Positions 11,604-24,600 of a stretch of 64,000 nucleotides of DNA are shown in pieces (position 1 is the first letter of the stretch; the number at the start of each line of letters is the position of its first letter). Source of the stretch: Eremomyces bilateralis CBS 781.70 (lineage: Eukaryota > Ascomycota > Dothideomycetes > Eremomycetales > Eremomycetaceae); the NCBI RefSeq assembly GCF_010015585.1, contig NW_022985081.1, positions 233,995 to 297,994 of the forward strand. The letters are read 5' to 3'. A model generated the notes under the pieces. It did no database searches. It saw nothing but the letters and a program-made list of their open reading frames with translations, and was not told the DNA's origin. The position numbers were made by a program, and so were the translations under genes.

Positions 11604-13936
11604 TCCGAGAAGGTTGAAGATGAGGGAGATATGCCACTTTGTCGTAGACCAAAAGCCACGAAGGTCGTGAAATATCGGATGCTAAAACGCTTCAACGCAA
11701 TTGATGAAGATCAAGCAAAGTAGAGTATGTGCTCGCAAGAGGAAGGAACCGTGTCTCGTAAAAGTCTCGTGAATTAGTGTCGTAGGCAGTATTCATTCGT
11801 AGTCGTTACGAATCGTAAACAATCGTCCGGTCGTGGTGTGGCTCAATCACTTCCCTCCGCGACGCTCAATTCGCTATCGAGAGAGACGGAGTGTGCAAAA
11901 CCAAGCGCCCTAAGAATATGCACCGCACGCAGCAAATCAAACGCTAAACGCAGCAACTGCAGCAACCCCCAAATGGTGTGCTTGATGCAGGTGTTCCGGA
12001 TGGCGGGTTGGTGATATCTGGAGCACAGCAGTGGAAAGTGACGGGTTGATGTTTAGGCGGGAGGGAGCTCCGGTTACCAGGGGAGATGCACGTGATGTGA
12101 TGATCCAGTGGCACGGGCGTGGAAAGGGGATGCTTCAGCCTCACCGCCTCAGCCAAGTCTGGAATCTCTAGATCACGTGGTTGGGCCCTAAAACAGGGGC
12201 TTGGGATTCGCAGGGATGCGGGCGTTCCACATGCAAGGGACGGGAATTCACATCTGGTTCAGCCTTGAGGTGTCTTACTCCTGGATGGGTGGGCACGGAA
12301 TTTTTAATTTGGGGCCATTAAGCACGGGTTTTCTTGCCATGCTGACACTATCTTTATTTTCTGACAGAGACTCATCTGGTTATTCAGGACAGTAGACGCT
12401 ACTATGTACGGGGCGGACAGACAGTGGTCGGGCTCGTATGTAGTGCAGTCCGTGCTGACGACTCGACGGACCTCCTGAATTGCTGTGATGTGTGAGTGGG
12501 TCATCGCCCATTAGAGAGACAGGAGCGAGTCATATTGAGAACTTGAGATCGACCGTTGAAATTCGAATACAATTTAGGATCGGAGAAGGTAAGACGGGGT
12601 TACCGGTTACGGGAAAGAGTGGGACACAGGGACGGAACCGGGCTTGATAATGATGGTGATGTCGAACCTTGATATACCTACCCTTCTCCTAGACTCCTAG
12701 GAAGGCGTCCCTTTTGTGGATTTAGCGTAGTTGGGTAGATTTGAGAGGCGATCAGTGCCATCATACGAGCTTCAGTGGGCGACAAGTCCAATCAGCGAAA
12801 AGGCAAGTAGGTGAACGGCGATAGACAGATCCATCGGGTTGGCAATGTCACAATTCCATAGCATGCGCAAGCCCCAGATCTGGAAAGTTGAATGAAGAGA
12901 ACTATCATGTTTTCTTTTCTGTATTCGTTTCTATCCGACCACATCTCGAATGAAATCCACCCCATGTCCACCCCATCCAAAAAACAAGCGTCACTCCAAC
13001 TTAATGCAGGCAGGCCTCGCTCGATTCATGCGAAAATCGCCGCGAGCCTCCTTTTTTCTTCGCCGCGATCCATGGACCGACAATCACCATCAGCCCCGTG
13101 CGCAAACAGCACCCAAAAAACCCAAACATCATCATGATGGAAACCGAAGAAAATCCGTCGTTGTTGGTGGCTGTTGTGCTAGTCGCATCAACGATGCCCG
13201 CCGCCGCTTGAAAAGCAACTCGTAGGCGTAAAATGGAAGCTCATGAATCGAAAAGGATGAATCGACCGCCAGGGAAAAGTAGTAGAAGAAAACAAAAGGA
13301 CGGGAATCGTCATGGGGACCGTGTCGACATGTTCGCAATGTGGCACCGCACGCGTGGGCGGCGCCAGACATGAACATGAGTCGCAGCCGGATTAACGGAA
13401 GGGAAAACACGCGCCGCACATGTAGTGAGACATGGACAAAGGGGATGGAACAGGCGCCCAGGAACCGGCCGAGAGGCACCCCGATAGCAGAAACGCCGGA
13501 GAGGCCACCGGCGAGAGAAGGCGTTCAGTCAGAAGAGTCCATGAGATATCGTGTGGAAGGGAGCAGTGCGGGTGCGGGAAAGGGAGGAAAGGGAACGGGA
13601 GGATTGTCGTTGTGCTGACAAGCCGTGTTCGCGAGACCGGGAGGTGGCTCGAGCGGGCTGATGCCGTAGGTAGGAGAGGTGAGGATATATCGCCGAGAAC
13701 GCCATAAATGAATAAGGAAAATATATGCGATGAAAATGAATTGTGCCGGAAAGGGTGGGGGTATTAGGCGACCATGTGGGATTCGGCGGTGGGATTCTGG
13801 AAAACGGATGATCTCGTTCTTGAGGGGCACTGAACCCCGACCATGGAAGACATCAGATCGGAAATAATCCCGCATTGGAAGCAGGGTACCAGACGATGAC
13901 ATCCCCACAGATGGGGTCCATCAGCATTTCAGTGCC
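11604..13936. other. Intergenic region between the 994-aa gene and veA
   Basis: Both flanking genes are on the minus strand, so this 2.3-kb stretch holds the promoter of the left gene and the 3' region of veA. Open frames (for example 13525-13908) are low-complexity and unsupported. Confidence 0.5.
12089..12179. promoter_or_regulatory. Two CACGTG boxes upstream of the 994-aa gene
   Basis: CACGTG occurs at 12089-12094 and 12174-12179, the second inside ATCACGTG. They lie roughly 490-580 bp upstream of the start codon at 11603. CACGTG is bound by bHLH factors such as Cbf1 or Pho4/NUC-1. Occupancy is inferred only. Confidence 0.35.
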
Positions 13937-15691
13937 TCAATCGCTAAGAGGGACAACCCTCCTCCGCTCGGTCCCATCAGCCCGTCGATAGCTCATCGCC
14001 GCACCGCTGTCATACTCGCCCTCCTCTGCGATCGTATCCGGGTACGCCATCGGCGCAGTGGTGTGCATCCCGTACGCATCATCTGCATGCGGCCGGGCAC
14101 CATGTTGCAGCCGACCGTCGAGATGCTGCGTATCGAACGATTCGGAATACGAGCGTTTGGTAGCCGACTGGGCGACGTGGGTGGACGGGGCGGACGAGCG
14201 GGTCATGCCGTTGTGGTAGGCGTCGGGTGCGGACGCGGTGCTGTTGTGGTCGTAGGCGGGGGAACTGGTTTCGAACTTGGCATCGACGGAGATGGATGAG
14301 GTTTGGAGGTTTTTGAGGGGCGCCAGGGAGGGTTGAGAGGCGTGTGATGACGGGTTGGAATTGTGACCGTACGGCGTCGAGGGGGCCTGCATGGTGCCGT
14401 TGCTGTATGACTGACTTTGAGTGGATTGCTGGCGACGGAAGTCGTTGCTCGGAACTTGGGCTTGGTATCCCTCTAGGCTGTTGTGGCGGATGTGTCCATT
14501 CTCCTGGTATTGCTGCGGGTATTGCTGGGCTTGGGGTTGCGGATAGCCATAGGACTGGTGCATTTGAGGCTGGGGCTGTTGATACTGCTGGGAATGGTAT
14601 GGGACCTGAGGAGGCTGCATCATGGTCTGATGAGAAGGATATTGGTTCTGGTAACCATTGACTTGACCGTTGGAATAAGGCATTGGTTGAGCATACCCGT
14701 TGGGAGCCTGTTGAGCCATGGGTGGAGGGTACGATGCCTGGTATCCTTGGGCCATGTTCTCCATGGAGGTACGGCGGCTGCCCATATTGTGGAAGGACGC
14801 ATTACTGGCAACGCTGCCGGAACGAGGACGGTCGACGATCTCCACCTGGCCTTGATTTCCCATCTGAGAGTAGTGGTTATCTGGAGTGGCAGTGCGGCGG
14901 GCACGTTCATAAGCGGTCTCATCTTCATACTCGTCCCAATCCTTGGCGCCCTTCTCTCCTGGACGACGCCTCATGCGAACATCGCGTCGGATGCGGACAC
15001 GGCAACCTTGTTCGGCGACCATGCGGCTGAGGGAGGTGCTCTCGGTCAATCCGGGGAACTTCTTGGCGGAGAAAACAGTGAACGGTGTGGACTTGACTTC
15101 CAAACGATGTGACACATGCGCATCGGCAGGATTGGGTAGGTTCGAGGTGGGGAGCTCCTCGCTGTCCATATCTTTCTGCTCCTTCAGTTCCTCGTACAAT
15201 GCAAAGCTCAAGCGATATTTGCCCTCGTGGCGTACGGACAGATCCGGGAAGATGAAGTAACCAGCAGGATGAGGACGGTCCAGATATGCCATGCCGGCCA
15301 CGGGGGTACCAGTTAAGACGGGAATCGACGCTTGGCCCGGAGCAACACGGCCCTGGGCCATGGTACGCGCATGCTCGAGGGTTGCAAACAGGAAGTAGTT
15401 GGCGTTGTAGTTGTGGGTGACCTCATCGTCGCCGTCGTAGACGCGCAGTTCGACAATCGGTGGAGGATCGACCGGGCGACGGTCGGCGGATGCTGTTCGA
15501 AGGTTAGAAAACTCCTGGACAACTTGTTTGCCTGTCCGAGGGCGCGGAAGCTTACATTTGGCACCGGATCCGCAAGCTTGGGCTCGCTCCGGTTGCTGAA
15601 TGACCTTCAACCGGTATGTGATTTTCTTGGCCTCTTTGGTGATACGGGAGGCCTGCGAGATGGTCTCGTTGGGAACCTGGATGGTCGCCAT
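13937..15691 (-). CDS. veA: Velvet complex regulator VeA
   Basis: VeA pairs with VelB and LaeA and couples light response, sexual/asexual development and secondary metabolism; it shuttles between cytoplasm and nucleus. Exon 1 is 15691-15556 and exon 2 is 15492-13937, separated by a 63-nt intron with GTAAGC donor, CTAAC branch and ACAG acceptor. The spliced protein is ~563 aa (A. nidulans VeA is 573). The velvet domain fills residues ~15-225. Visible family motifs are [12 protein letters not shown] across the splice join, [49 protein letters not shown] and [20 protein letters not shown], which also carries a basic cluster. The rest is Gln/Pro/Tyr/Ser-rich and disordered. The intron is a multiple of three without a stop, so retention would insert 21 residues rather than truncate. 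A candidate upstream ORF lies in the presumed leader (15726-15917). Confidence 0.96.
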   Translation of the reverse strand: MATIQVPNETISQASRITKEAKKITYRLKVIQQPERAQACGSGAKCKLPRPRTGKQVVQEFSNLRTASADRRPVDPPPIVELRVYDGDDEVTHNYNANYFLFATLEHARTMAQGRVAPGQASIPVLTGTPVAGMAYLDRPHPAGYFIFPDLSVRHEGKYRLSFALYEELKEQKDMDSEELPTSNLPNPADAHVSHRLEVKSTPFTVFSAKKFPGLTESTSLSRMVAEQGCRVRIRRDVRMRRRPGEKGAKDWDEYEDETAYERARRTATPDNHYSQMGNQGQVEIVDRPRSGSVASNASFHNMGSRRTSMENMAQGYQASYPPPMAQQAPNGYAQPMPYSNGQVNGYQNQYPSHQTMMQPPQVPYHSQQYQQPQPQMHQSYGYPQPQAQQYPQQYQENGHIRHNSLEGYQAQVPSNDFRRQQSTQSQSYSNGTMQAPSTPYGHNSNPSSHASQPSLAPLKNLQTSSISVDAKFETSSPAYDHNSTASAPDAYHNGMTRSSAPSTHVAQSATKRSYSESFDTQHLDGRLQHGARPHADDAYGMHTTAPMAYPDTIAEEGEYDSGAAMSYRRADGTERRRVVPLSD

Positions 15692-15725
15692 AGCTGCTGA
15701 TTCTATCTGCAGGAGAAGATTGAAT

Positions 15726-15917
15726 TCAAATACTACGAGCAGAGGATAAAGTCAGCAAGTTGTGTAGGTGGGAAAGAAATGGGTCAACAAAATGGTGCAA
15801 GCGCCGTGGATTGCAGCCAGATCCCCTGCATCGGGACCTGTCTCGAGTATTCCTGGGAGTCTTCTCTGAGCCCCGTCGGAAATCATCGAGCGAAACACGG
15901 CGTGGAAAATCGAACAT
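15726..15917 (-). other. Candidate upstream ORF in the veA leader
   Basis: An ATG at 15917 opens a 63-codon frame ending 35 nt before the veA start codon. If the veA transcript starts upstream of 15917 it could repress translation. A possible 3' splice site (CTGCAG) lies between it and the veA ATG, so it may instead be part of a leader intron. No product homology is seen. Confidence 0.25.
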
Positions 15918-16794
15918 CAAAACGCAAAAAGTTCACATACATCAAAGGATAGTCCGTTGGTAGCCGATTGAACGGAAGGGGAAACTGTCCGTGGAGCCGG
16001 ATTCTGTAGCGTTGTCAGTTTGAGGTTCGTTACCGTAAGGGCGGGCGAAGCCGTGATTCGACGGTGGAGGCCAGTCGAGACGGCAATTGAAGACGATGGT
16101 GAATGCAAATCGAGATAATCAAGTGATGGCTTACCAAGTGAATCAGGTTTAAGTGACAGCAATGTGAATAGACGGCGATGTCGTTTTTCTGGAGTGAGGA
16201 GGGCCGTGTTGGAGTTGGGTGGTTTCGGACTTTCGGTCGCACGCTCGGGTTTGGGCGACGCAACAGCTTCCCTCGCTTCGACACGACTCGACGGTCGACA
16301 GGCGGCAGGAATTGAGCAAACGACTCAATTCTTTGGTTCGAGACCTTGGTGGGAAAGGCTCGATCGACTTGAATCCGCACAGCAAGACGCCGCAGGCTGG
16401 GAATGGACGAGAGAATACACGGCGATGGGGATGACAGAGGGAGGAGGAACAGGTAGGAAGATGAGTGGGAATGTGGAGAGGATAATTAAAGCGTGAGACT
16501 ACGAGCAAGAAGATCAGACTTCAGTGAGGAGCCACTAGAGGACGAATGGGCGGGAAAGGGAGCAGACAGACGCTTGGGACGGTGGACGAGGGACGAGGGA
16601 AAGTGGGTTGGTGGACTTGGTTCGCTGGGTGGGGAATTTGGCATTGGGTTGGCAAGGAAGTCGACGAAGCGGAATGAATGGCTGGCATCAGCAGGGTGTC
16701 CGCCAGGGTCTCAGCAGGAATGGCTTGACTCTTGAGGGAACATGGAACTGAGTTCCAGTCGGGATCCGTTTGGATTCAGTTTAGTTTGGAGTTG

Positions 16795-16912
16795 GGACGG
16801 GGCCCTGGGGGACTGGGAGAACTGGGGGTGGGGATGGATTCGGGCCCAGGGGGTATTGGGGGAATTTAGGGAGCTTTGGGGAGTTTGGGGGAGTTTTGGG
16901 GGTGTGGAGCTT
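16795..16912 (+). promoter_or_regulatory. G-run tract (G-quadruplex candidate) upstream of veA
   Basis: About ten runs of three to five G are packed into ~120 bp of the plus strand, separated by short A/T/C-containing spacers. The tract lies ~1.1 kb upstream of the veA start codon, on the strand opposite the veA coding sequence. Folding or a regulatory role is inference. Confidence 0.6.
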
Positions 16913-18494
16913 GGAAATGTTGAAATGTTGTGTTGAATAGTGACGGGTGAGGTGGCAGAATGGGCGAATCGAAACTTGATCCACTAACTGAACTGAACTC
17001 TCGAATCTCATTGCAGGGACAGGCCACAGGCGGGAATAGTGCGGGCTGCGGCTTAGTACCCCCTCCTCCTCAACGGTGGCCTGCGCACTTGGGATTAAGG
17101 ACTTGGAGGGAGGTTTAGCATTTCCCACCGTAGCATTAGGTATTGATGGTGGTTTGGTGGTCAAATCAACCAGGGAACAACAACCCCCCAAGTCCCAGGG
17201 AGCCCTTACCTACCGCTCGGGGATAGCAGGGCGCAGTGTGTTCACAACTTGGGCCACGGGCTCTCTCCATGCCATACTGCCTTTGATCCCCAGGGGCACC
17301 CGAATCTCCCCCAGACGCGAGGATATTCCAGGGGGTTTTAGGAATTGTCATGTGCTCCCAGTACAGAAAGATGGTGTGTCTAGTGCTCGGAAGAACAGAC
17401 CAAACTGCCATCTGACTTCTGAATCTTGACAGAGAGCTTGTGCTTGTGTGTGTAACTTTCTCCGCATTGTCGAAGAGACAATCACCGTTGAGTTGATACT
17501 CCTCAAACTAAATTAACACCCTCTCTACGGAGTATGGACATGACAATGGACACAGTGCTTTTCTTAGACCTAAGATAGTGGTTATAAGGATCGGCCAACG
17601 GTTCATTGGATTTTAGATTTGCCGAATTATCAAGTCTCTAATCACCACCTTTCTACTCGGTTCATTCGCTGCCAATTGCGATGTGTGAACTCAGAATTGT
17701 GATATATCGCCTTCACAACTGCCGCTGGGCGTGACTCGATCACCCCGCTAACAACCAACTGGCTCTCCCGCCATCCCGAAACCGCATCCATTCCGTTCGC
17801 TACTCCGCTGGCTCTCTCGCTTCCATTAGCTAGCACAGAAGGTACTACGTACTTCACCAGCCAAGTTTAAAGAATCCATATTTTAGTCTCGCAATCGGGG
17901 CTCATCTCCTGGGGAGATGTAGGTAAGTCGAAGAGCTGCTCCTGGCCATCGAACCATCAAAGCGTGGTGCAAGAACATACAACAGGAATCAGACTTCACT
18001 CGGTCCATCAGGTACGTAATACTTGAGGGTGATCCGGATGGGCCTTAATTCGTACCTGCATCATGTAAGTACATAGCAATGTCTCGCTGACTGCTGGCTC
18101 CGCTGCACAATCCCCAGCAAGCGTCCGATTTCATGATTCATCATGCCTTGGACTTGAATTGCGACATGAATCTTTCCCACGAAAAGAAGAAAAAATATTG
18201 CGAGAATTTACCTCAAAGCGCAAAAATATAAAAATAAGCAATGATGCAAGCCTCCTGCCTCCATGATAGGACCTCAAGACGTGAAGCCAGCCCCAGCCTC
18301 AACACTCCCAGACGGGTATCGTGCGTCCACACGCTAGTCGAACATCAGGATTCGCGACGCGCCACTGGACCGGGATGAAATTCAAATTCCAGTTTCCCGC
18401 TCCCAGGATGCGCCCAGTGCCCCCGCCCACCTGTCCTCTACTCCTCTCTCCCGCACCGTGCGGCGCCAGGTCCCACCATTAAGCGATCGTTCTA

Positions 18495-18530
18495 TGAACT
18501 AGGAGGTGAACTAGGTAGTGAACTACGAAT
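18495..18530. repeat. Three 12-bp tandem units
   Basis: Units beginning tgaacta start at 18495, 18507 and 18519. The first two differ at only two positions and the third is more diverged. Confidence 0.75.
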
Positions 18531-21500
18531 CTCGCCTGGAGATGTTGCCGGTTCGGGGCAAGCGGAGATTTCCTCGTTAGTCTTTCGACCCACGGAACAA
18601 GGCATCTGCTCCGTTAGTACTTAACAGTACTATGTAATGTTCGTGAAGCTCAGGGAAAGGCGACGATCATCAGATAATAGCGAATTTAGTGGTGGTCTAA
18701 CGATGGAAGAAGCCGGCGCCAGATGTTGGAGGATGGAGTCGGCGCCAATTTCCGAGCTTCCACGACGGACACCAAGAAAAGGGCTCTGTGGACTCCGTCG
18801 TTCAAGGGTTCCAGCAAGTTTAACATCCGCCGTGCTCTGATTGACTGATTCATCTTTGCTCTGAATGACCCGCTGAATGGTGACCCTATTTTCATAGTGT
18901 CCGCGGACGGAGTGTGGTGCATGGCTCGTCCCGCATTTCTTGATTCAGTTCAAAGATCACAAGCCACACAAACGATTGCGTCTATGTCAGTTGGCGACTC
19001 CTGGACTCAATCGAGTGATGGAGATACGGATGGTCAGCTTATTACTCCGAATTCATGTCGCGAACTCTCACATGTTCCTCTCGATGTGCCTTGAGAATTG
19101 ACTTTTACCCGATATGGGAGCAGTACCCAGGAAACTCAAGTGACAGCTCCCAGCCGCTCGAATGCGCCCGTAAGGTCAGACAAGCGAAACCACCTCCAAG
19201 TCCGGAATGCATGCCGTCAGCCGTAACAGACCAGGGCCCCTATCCTCCGATTCCAGAGTCGATGAAGGCAGCTTGAGCTAGGAAATACTACCCCCTTGAG
19301 AGTTAATAATGAGGTATGTATTTCTGTTGAAACAGCGGTTTGAGGAGGAGAAAAAACTTCATTCATATCCTTCGAGCCTCCGTACTCGGGTCGCTATAGT
19401 ATCAATCAATCTGTCCAATACTTGATTCGGCCAAGCGAAATGATCGCGCAGCTCCCCAGCTCCGGGTCAAATGTCTGGTAATAATGTTCTTTCTAGGCAA
19501 ACGAGTCCTATTCCTCCGTCGCTGAGGTACTTTCTGTGACATTTGCCGATGCTCCATAGCCCGACTGGACACATGCATCTACACAGCCGGCGTGCAACAA
19601 ATACATGTACCGACATGTACCCAACCTTGTAAGCGTTCCTTATCCGAATGACCGAATCCTACCACTTCCCAATTATTGATACGGGAACAGGCTACTGTCT
19701 CACGGTGTTTCCCACGCTGCACCGGATATTCCTTCCGAAGGTAGCCCTGACGCTTTTGCTGGTTTCAACGGTATGGAAAAGTAACAAAGCCTTGTTCCAT
19801 GACTACCTTGTCCATCATGACCAGCAGAGCACGGAGGACGATCGGAGTGATTAATGTCCTTGCTGAGGTCATGGTCCCTGGCAATAAGCTTGCAATCTTG
19901 CATTGATCCCTCATCTAGATCAAATGTGCAGACTGCAGGTTTGCCGCGGCTCAGCAGAAACACGAAACTCCACTGGAGATAACGATGCCGTATGATATGA
20001 TCGATGAAAGGATATCTTGAATCCCGATCCTGCTCGCCACTCTCCAGAATTCAGAAGCCAGGCACAGGCACCTAGACGAATGATCAGTGCTCCATATCAT
20101 ATCGTATCATATTACCGCCACCTCGGAATGGCGACATCGGGATTATGACAGGCATAAGTCCCTGGCTCCCTGCACCTTATCTACTCAGAAAGTCCAGCTG
20201 CTATTGAGAACAGGATATCCCAGTCACATCCTCGAGAGATGTCTCCCCCAACCTTCTCGAAGCTATGGATCGTGCATCAAGGAGCAAGGGATCGGAACAT
20301 TCGATGCCAGGTTGATATGCAGCGTGACAAATTCCTCTCCAGCCACTTCGACTGCTAAAAAGGCAAGATGTCGTGAGAAGTGGGAACTGACGATGTTCCT
20401 GGCAAAGTTGAATCATGACTGTGGAATGCAAGCTCAAAGCAGAGGAACGGTATGGCTCTCGGCGAATTTTGATTTTCGGCAGAGATACCTTATCGCTTCA
20501 AGAGAATCTTCCGATAGAAACACCCAGCCAGAACCCTTCCTTGTAAGACCGAAACAGGTGCACAGAATCTCAGAAGCGTTGAGCAAATCGGCAGAGCCAC
20601 CATCCGTTCTCCGTGGTCGATTGGCAGCGCAACTATCCTTTCATTTGATGATTTGAACGATCACGACGCAGCCGAGTCAGATCAGGCTTGGGAATCTTCC
20701 AGCGACGCCATTTTTATGAATCGTTCATCGCAAGGATCAGTAATGTTCAAACCTATTCTTGCTTTTTCTACGGTTCGAACTTCGAAATCGAAGTCAACTA
20801 GAACTCCAGAAAGCAAGGCTGGGTGGTTGCCTGGTAGAGTATGCACGCCGATCACAGCACGCACATGAAGCCCAAAAAACAATCATGCATTCCGCTTCTC
20901 AACCAGGATTTCCACATCTTTTTTATATTTTTACCAGCCGTCCTAGACATTTCAACGGTCGAGGCTGGGCTGTTCCCGATTGGTCTAGACCGATCTACTT
21001 CTTTCCTGCTTCCATTGCTTGTCTCCGGATTGCGATATGTAACCCAAAGCATGGCCTAACACAATCCGGAATGCTCAATGCGCCTTCAATCTTCATAATG
21101 CCCGGTCAGCAAACATCAGGCAATTTGAGTCTCAAACATCTCCACGCTTGGACGTCTCCCTCCCATATTTTCAGCATGGCCAATCAAGCCTCGAAAGAGT
21201 GTGGTGACCCCAGCTGTTGAGAGTTGAGACTATTATTATTAAGAGCATGGCTTGGGAGGGCTTGCAGCCTCGAGAAATCCCACTGTTACAAACGGGCGGA
21301 GGGTCGCACAACCGACACCACAAGATCCAATATCGGTTGCATCGCTCCTTGTTCCCCCGCTCTCCTTGCTTTCACGCGACGCCCATCCCGCCTCCCGTAT
21401 GCCACGGTTACGCAAAAGTTAAAGGTGGGAAGGGCGGGAGAGAGGTGTCAGATGGGAGATGGGCGGATAGCAAATGGAAGTTGACGGAGGCCTGGACTCT

Positions 21501-21576
21501 GGAGTGGGTGGAGGTGGGTAAGGAGCACATGGACGACTGGGAAATTATGAGGGACGAATGGAAAGGAGGTGAAGAG

Positions 21577-21618
21577 GTGGTTACACGGCAGGACTTGGTG
21601 GTTACAGGATAGGACTTG
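21577..21618. repeat. Two 21-bp tandem units
   Basis: Both units begin gtggttaca and end aggacttg (21577-21597 and 21598-21618). They differ at a few central positions. Confidence 0.8.
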
Positions 21619-24600
21619 GTGGCGTGCCTTGAATCTTGATTCTGTTCGTGGTCCGGGATGATTGAGGATGTTGAGGAGTCCTCTCAGTCCTGAATGCTCT
21701 CGACAATCGACATGCTCCAACGATGCAGCCATCTCTGACGGCAATTACTTGGGCTAAAAGAAGGGGCTAATATAGGCTACAGCTGGGAGTGGGAAGTCAT
21801 TGTGATAATTGAATCAGATGGGCAATGAAGTACATATTAGTCTTAGTCCATTCCGGTTAGACGAACGATACCGTTGGTTTTTTCGCCCTGGCGTCACTGT
21901 CACTCTGTCATTCGTTGGACATGAAAGCCATCTCGATATCGAGGAGAACAACGTGGGAAAAGAAGCAAATTATCGATAGCGTCTTGGCTCGAGGTTCACT
22001 CCTTCTCCCGGATCTTGCGTGCTTTAATTATATGTCTCTTTCAATGACGTCTGACTATTACAATACACGAATTTCCTGGTTCTGATCAACCGTGAGCCTC
22101 AGCGACCCCTTCATGATATCTTCGATCTCAAACATCACCGATGCAGCGGGTATCCTCGCGGAATGATACATCCCTTCACACGTGTGGTGTCCCAGGACTC
22201 GCCGGCTCGCCGCAGCGATTGCTTGCATTAACAAACGTGAGACGGGATTTCTTGATTTCAGGATGGTGATCTTCCTTGATCAACACGTGGGATTGGCAAC
22301 GCAATCATCCACTTCACACCTGCAACCTGGCCGTTTTTGTCACCATTGACCAACCCACCGTCTCCTCCACACTCCCAAGTCCTGAATCCTACCTAGTTGC
22401 CTTGTGGCGCTCTTGCAGTCTGCACAACTGCACGTTTGGCTACTAGCATCATCTATACTCTCACTATATTAGACTGTACTCGGTAACCGTGGATTTTCGT
22501 GCGCGATGATGGCCTGATCTCGTCGCATCTATCGTGACATGGTCCCATGCGGCGTGGTTGCAGCCTTGAAACGGTCGACTGGATTACCGAGCATTTGCAT
22601 CTCCGGCCTTTGTTTTATAAAATACGGTCAGGTCCGAGCGTAGGTTTGGTGGCTCATCTTGCCGCAATGCAGTCTCACCACTCGCCAGTCACCAGCGACC
22701 ACAGCCCTCACATCGGGACCAATGGCCGCAAAAACGGGACGGGCTGGACTGCTGGACGAGGTTTTGGGAGGGCCAGGGTTGCGGAATGTGGGTGTCTGTG
22801 CTTAGTGTGCTCCCTAAATCCGGGCAAATCGGCAAATCCTGCTTCGGCCTTCGGATTCTCCTGCCCTTCTCCATAGTGCTTGAATGTTTCGTTGGGTTAT
22901 TACATTTGCTACTGCACCTTCGCTGCCCTTGCTGTCTGGCTTGTCTCGGGCTCACAACTCTCTCCAACTTCCAAGTCTGCCACATGTTGCTCATTGTTGA
23001 AAGGACCACATGTCCTCAGTATATATTAATGTGAGAGGAGCGATAAAAGGTTGTGGAAGTGACAATTACTCCCGCATATCGGTACTAGCCAAAAGGAAGC
23101 ATCCAACGCCATCTTCCTTGAAGGAATGGAGAAATGGAGAGAGGTCCTTTGGCTGTCGAGACGGGGGATTTGTGGCGCTGCATTCTAATGCCCCATTTCC
23201 CCTCCGCTATTCAGGGTCGGCCTTTAATATCCGTGAGACCACACCGAAGTCATTCCGATTGCAGGTAATTATTAACTTAGGAGGAGCTGTACGGTTCCAG
23301 TTGTTTAAACCATGAACAACAAGTATCTCTTCCTCGGATCCCTGGGCCTAATTCCTAGGTGATCAAATATATGGTTTCTCCGAGCCCATCAAAGCTATAA
23401 TGGTGTTGGAAACTCAGGATCCTTGGTTGAGCAACCCAGCATTTGAGGACACGTAATATCAATATGATCTCCGCAGAGCATCGCAATCAAGGCGGACCCA
23501 GCTAATCTTTCTTCATTTCAAGGTTCTTACAGACTACGGACTCACTTGAGTATGTAGGGTTCTAGCAGGTACACCACATTTATCCACTGCGGAGTGCAGA
23601 CATCGTCCACTGTCGAAGCTCCAGCAACAAGTAGAGGGCATAGGAGCACAATATTTCGCTGCCCTTCCTCCACACCACCATCCTGAACTCCTCCATCGGT
23701 TCAATATCCTCCGGCCCGTAAGCCCCTCATGTCGCCATTGGCCCACACGGATATCCTTCCACCCTGGCTTTGTCTCGAATCTTCCCGCACAGATGTCAGA
23801 TGTCAAGCAGGCACAAGACGGTTGAGGCCGCCAAAGGATCACGATGTGCAACTTGTCATGACTTCTGCGAATGACCCATCAACTAAGGAGGCAAGGATAT
23901 ATTGTTATACACTGTGGTATCCGAGACATTGACATCACGGCTCTACGTGTCCTTGCAACCCAGGCACTGCCCAACGGTCCCTCACGCCTCTAGCTTCTTC
24001 GTCCTCATCCAAGAAGGCAACTTTACACGCTGTGTCCGCTCACCTCTCCTCATCCGGAAGTTGTGAGTTCGTGTGACCTGGTGGTGGAATGGCACTTACC
24101 TAATTCTCACCATCCTCGCCCCTTTCGCGATGCTGAGGACCCAAAAGGATGTGGCCGAATAGGACCACAGGGATGGGGAAGGCATACAACCGTGAGAGCA
24201 GATGTTGTGTGAGGATCGGGAGAAGAGGCTCTGCGGTTGTGGCGGTACAAGGGGTACGAGGAGGATTCGATACACGAACTCAGTCCTGGATTGATATCGG
24301 GGACTGGGAAATTGATTCTGATCTGTGAGTAGTGAGTACAGTACTAGATAGAGGGGAACTTTCTTGGCTCATCTCACTTACAATACCGGTTTCCCTCGTT
24401 TCCAACATGTCGGGCCACGGGATAGATTACATCCATAACCTCATATCGCTCTTCCTGGCGATCAACTTCTGCTTCGTGTATTTGAATTGAACTGGATACC
24501 ACCGGCGCAAATTCCTGTCACAAGGACTGGTATATCCCTGTGGAATTCGGATGAAACAAGCCATTTTTCGGCTAGGAATCAAAAGGAGGATCAACCCATC

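Noticed and set aside
16335-16345. tRNA B-box-like GGTTCGAGACC
   Set aside because: No matching A box, anticodon arm or paired acceptor stem could be formed around it.
20087-20656. 189-codon open frame in the gene-poor region
   Set aside because: Random-looking composition and no motif; one or so such frame is expected by chance in 64 kb read six ways.
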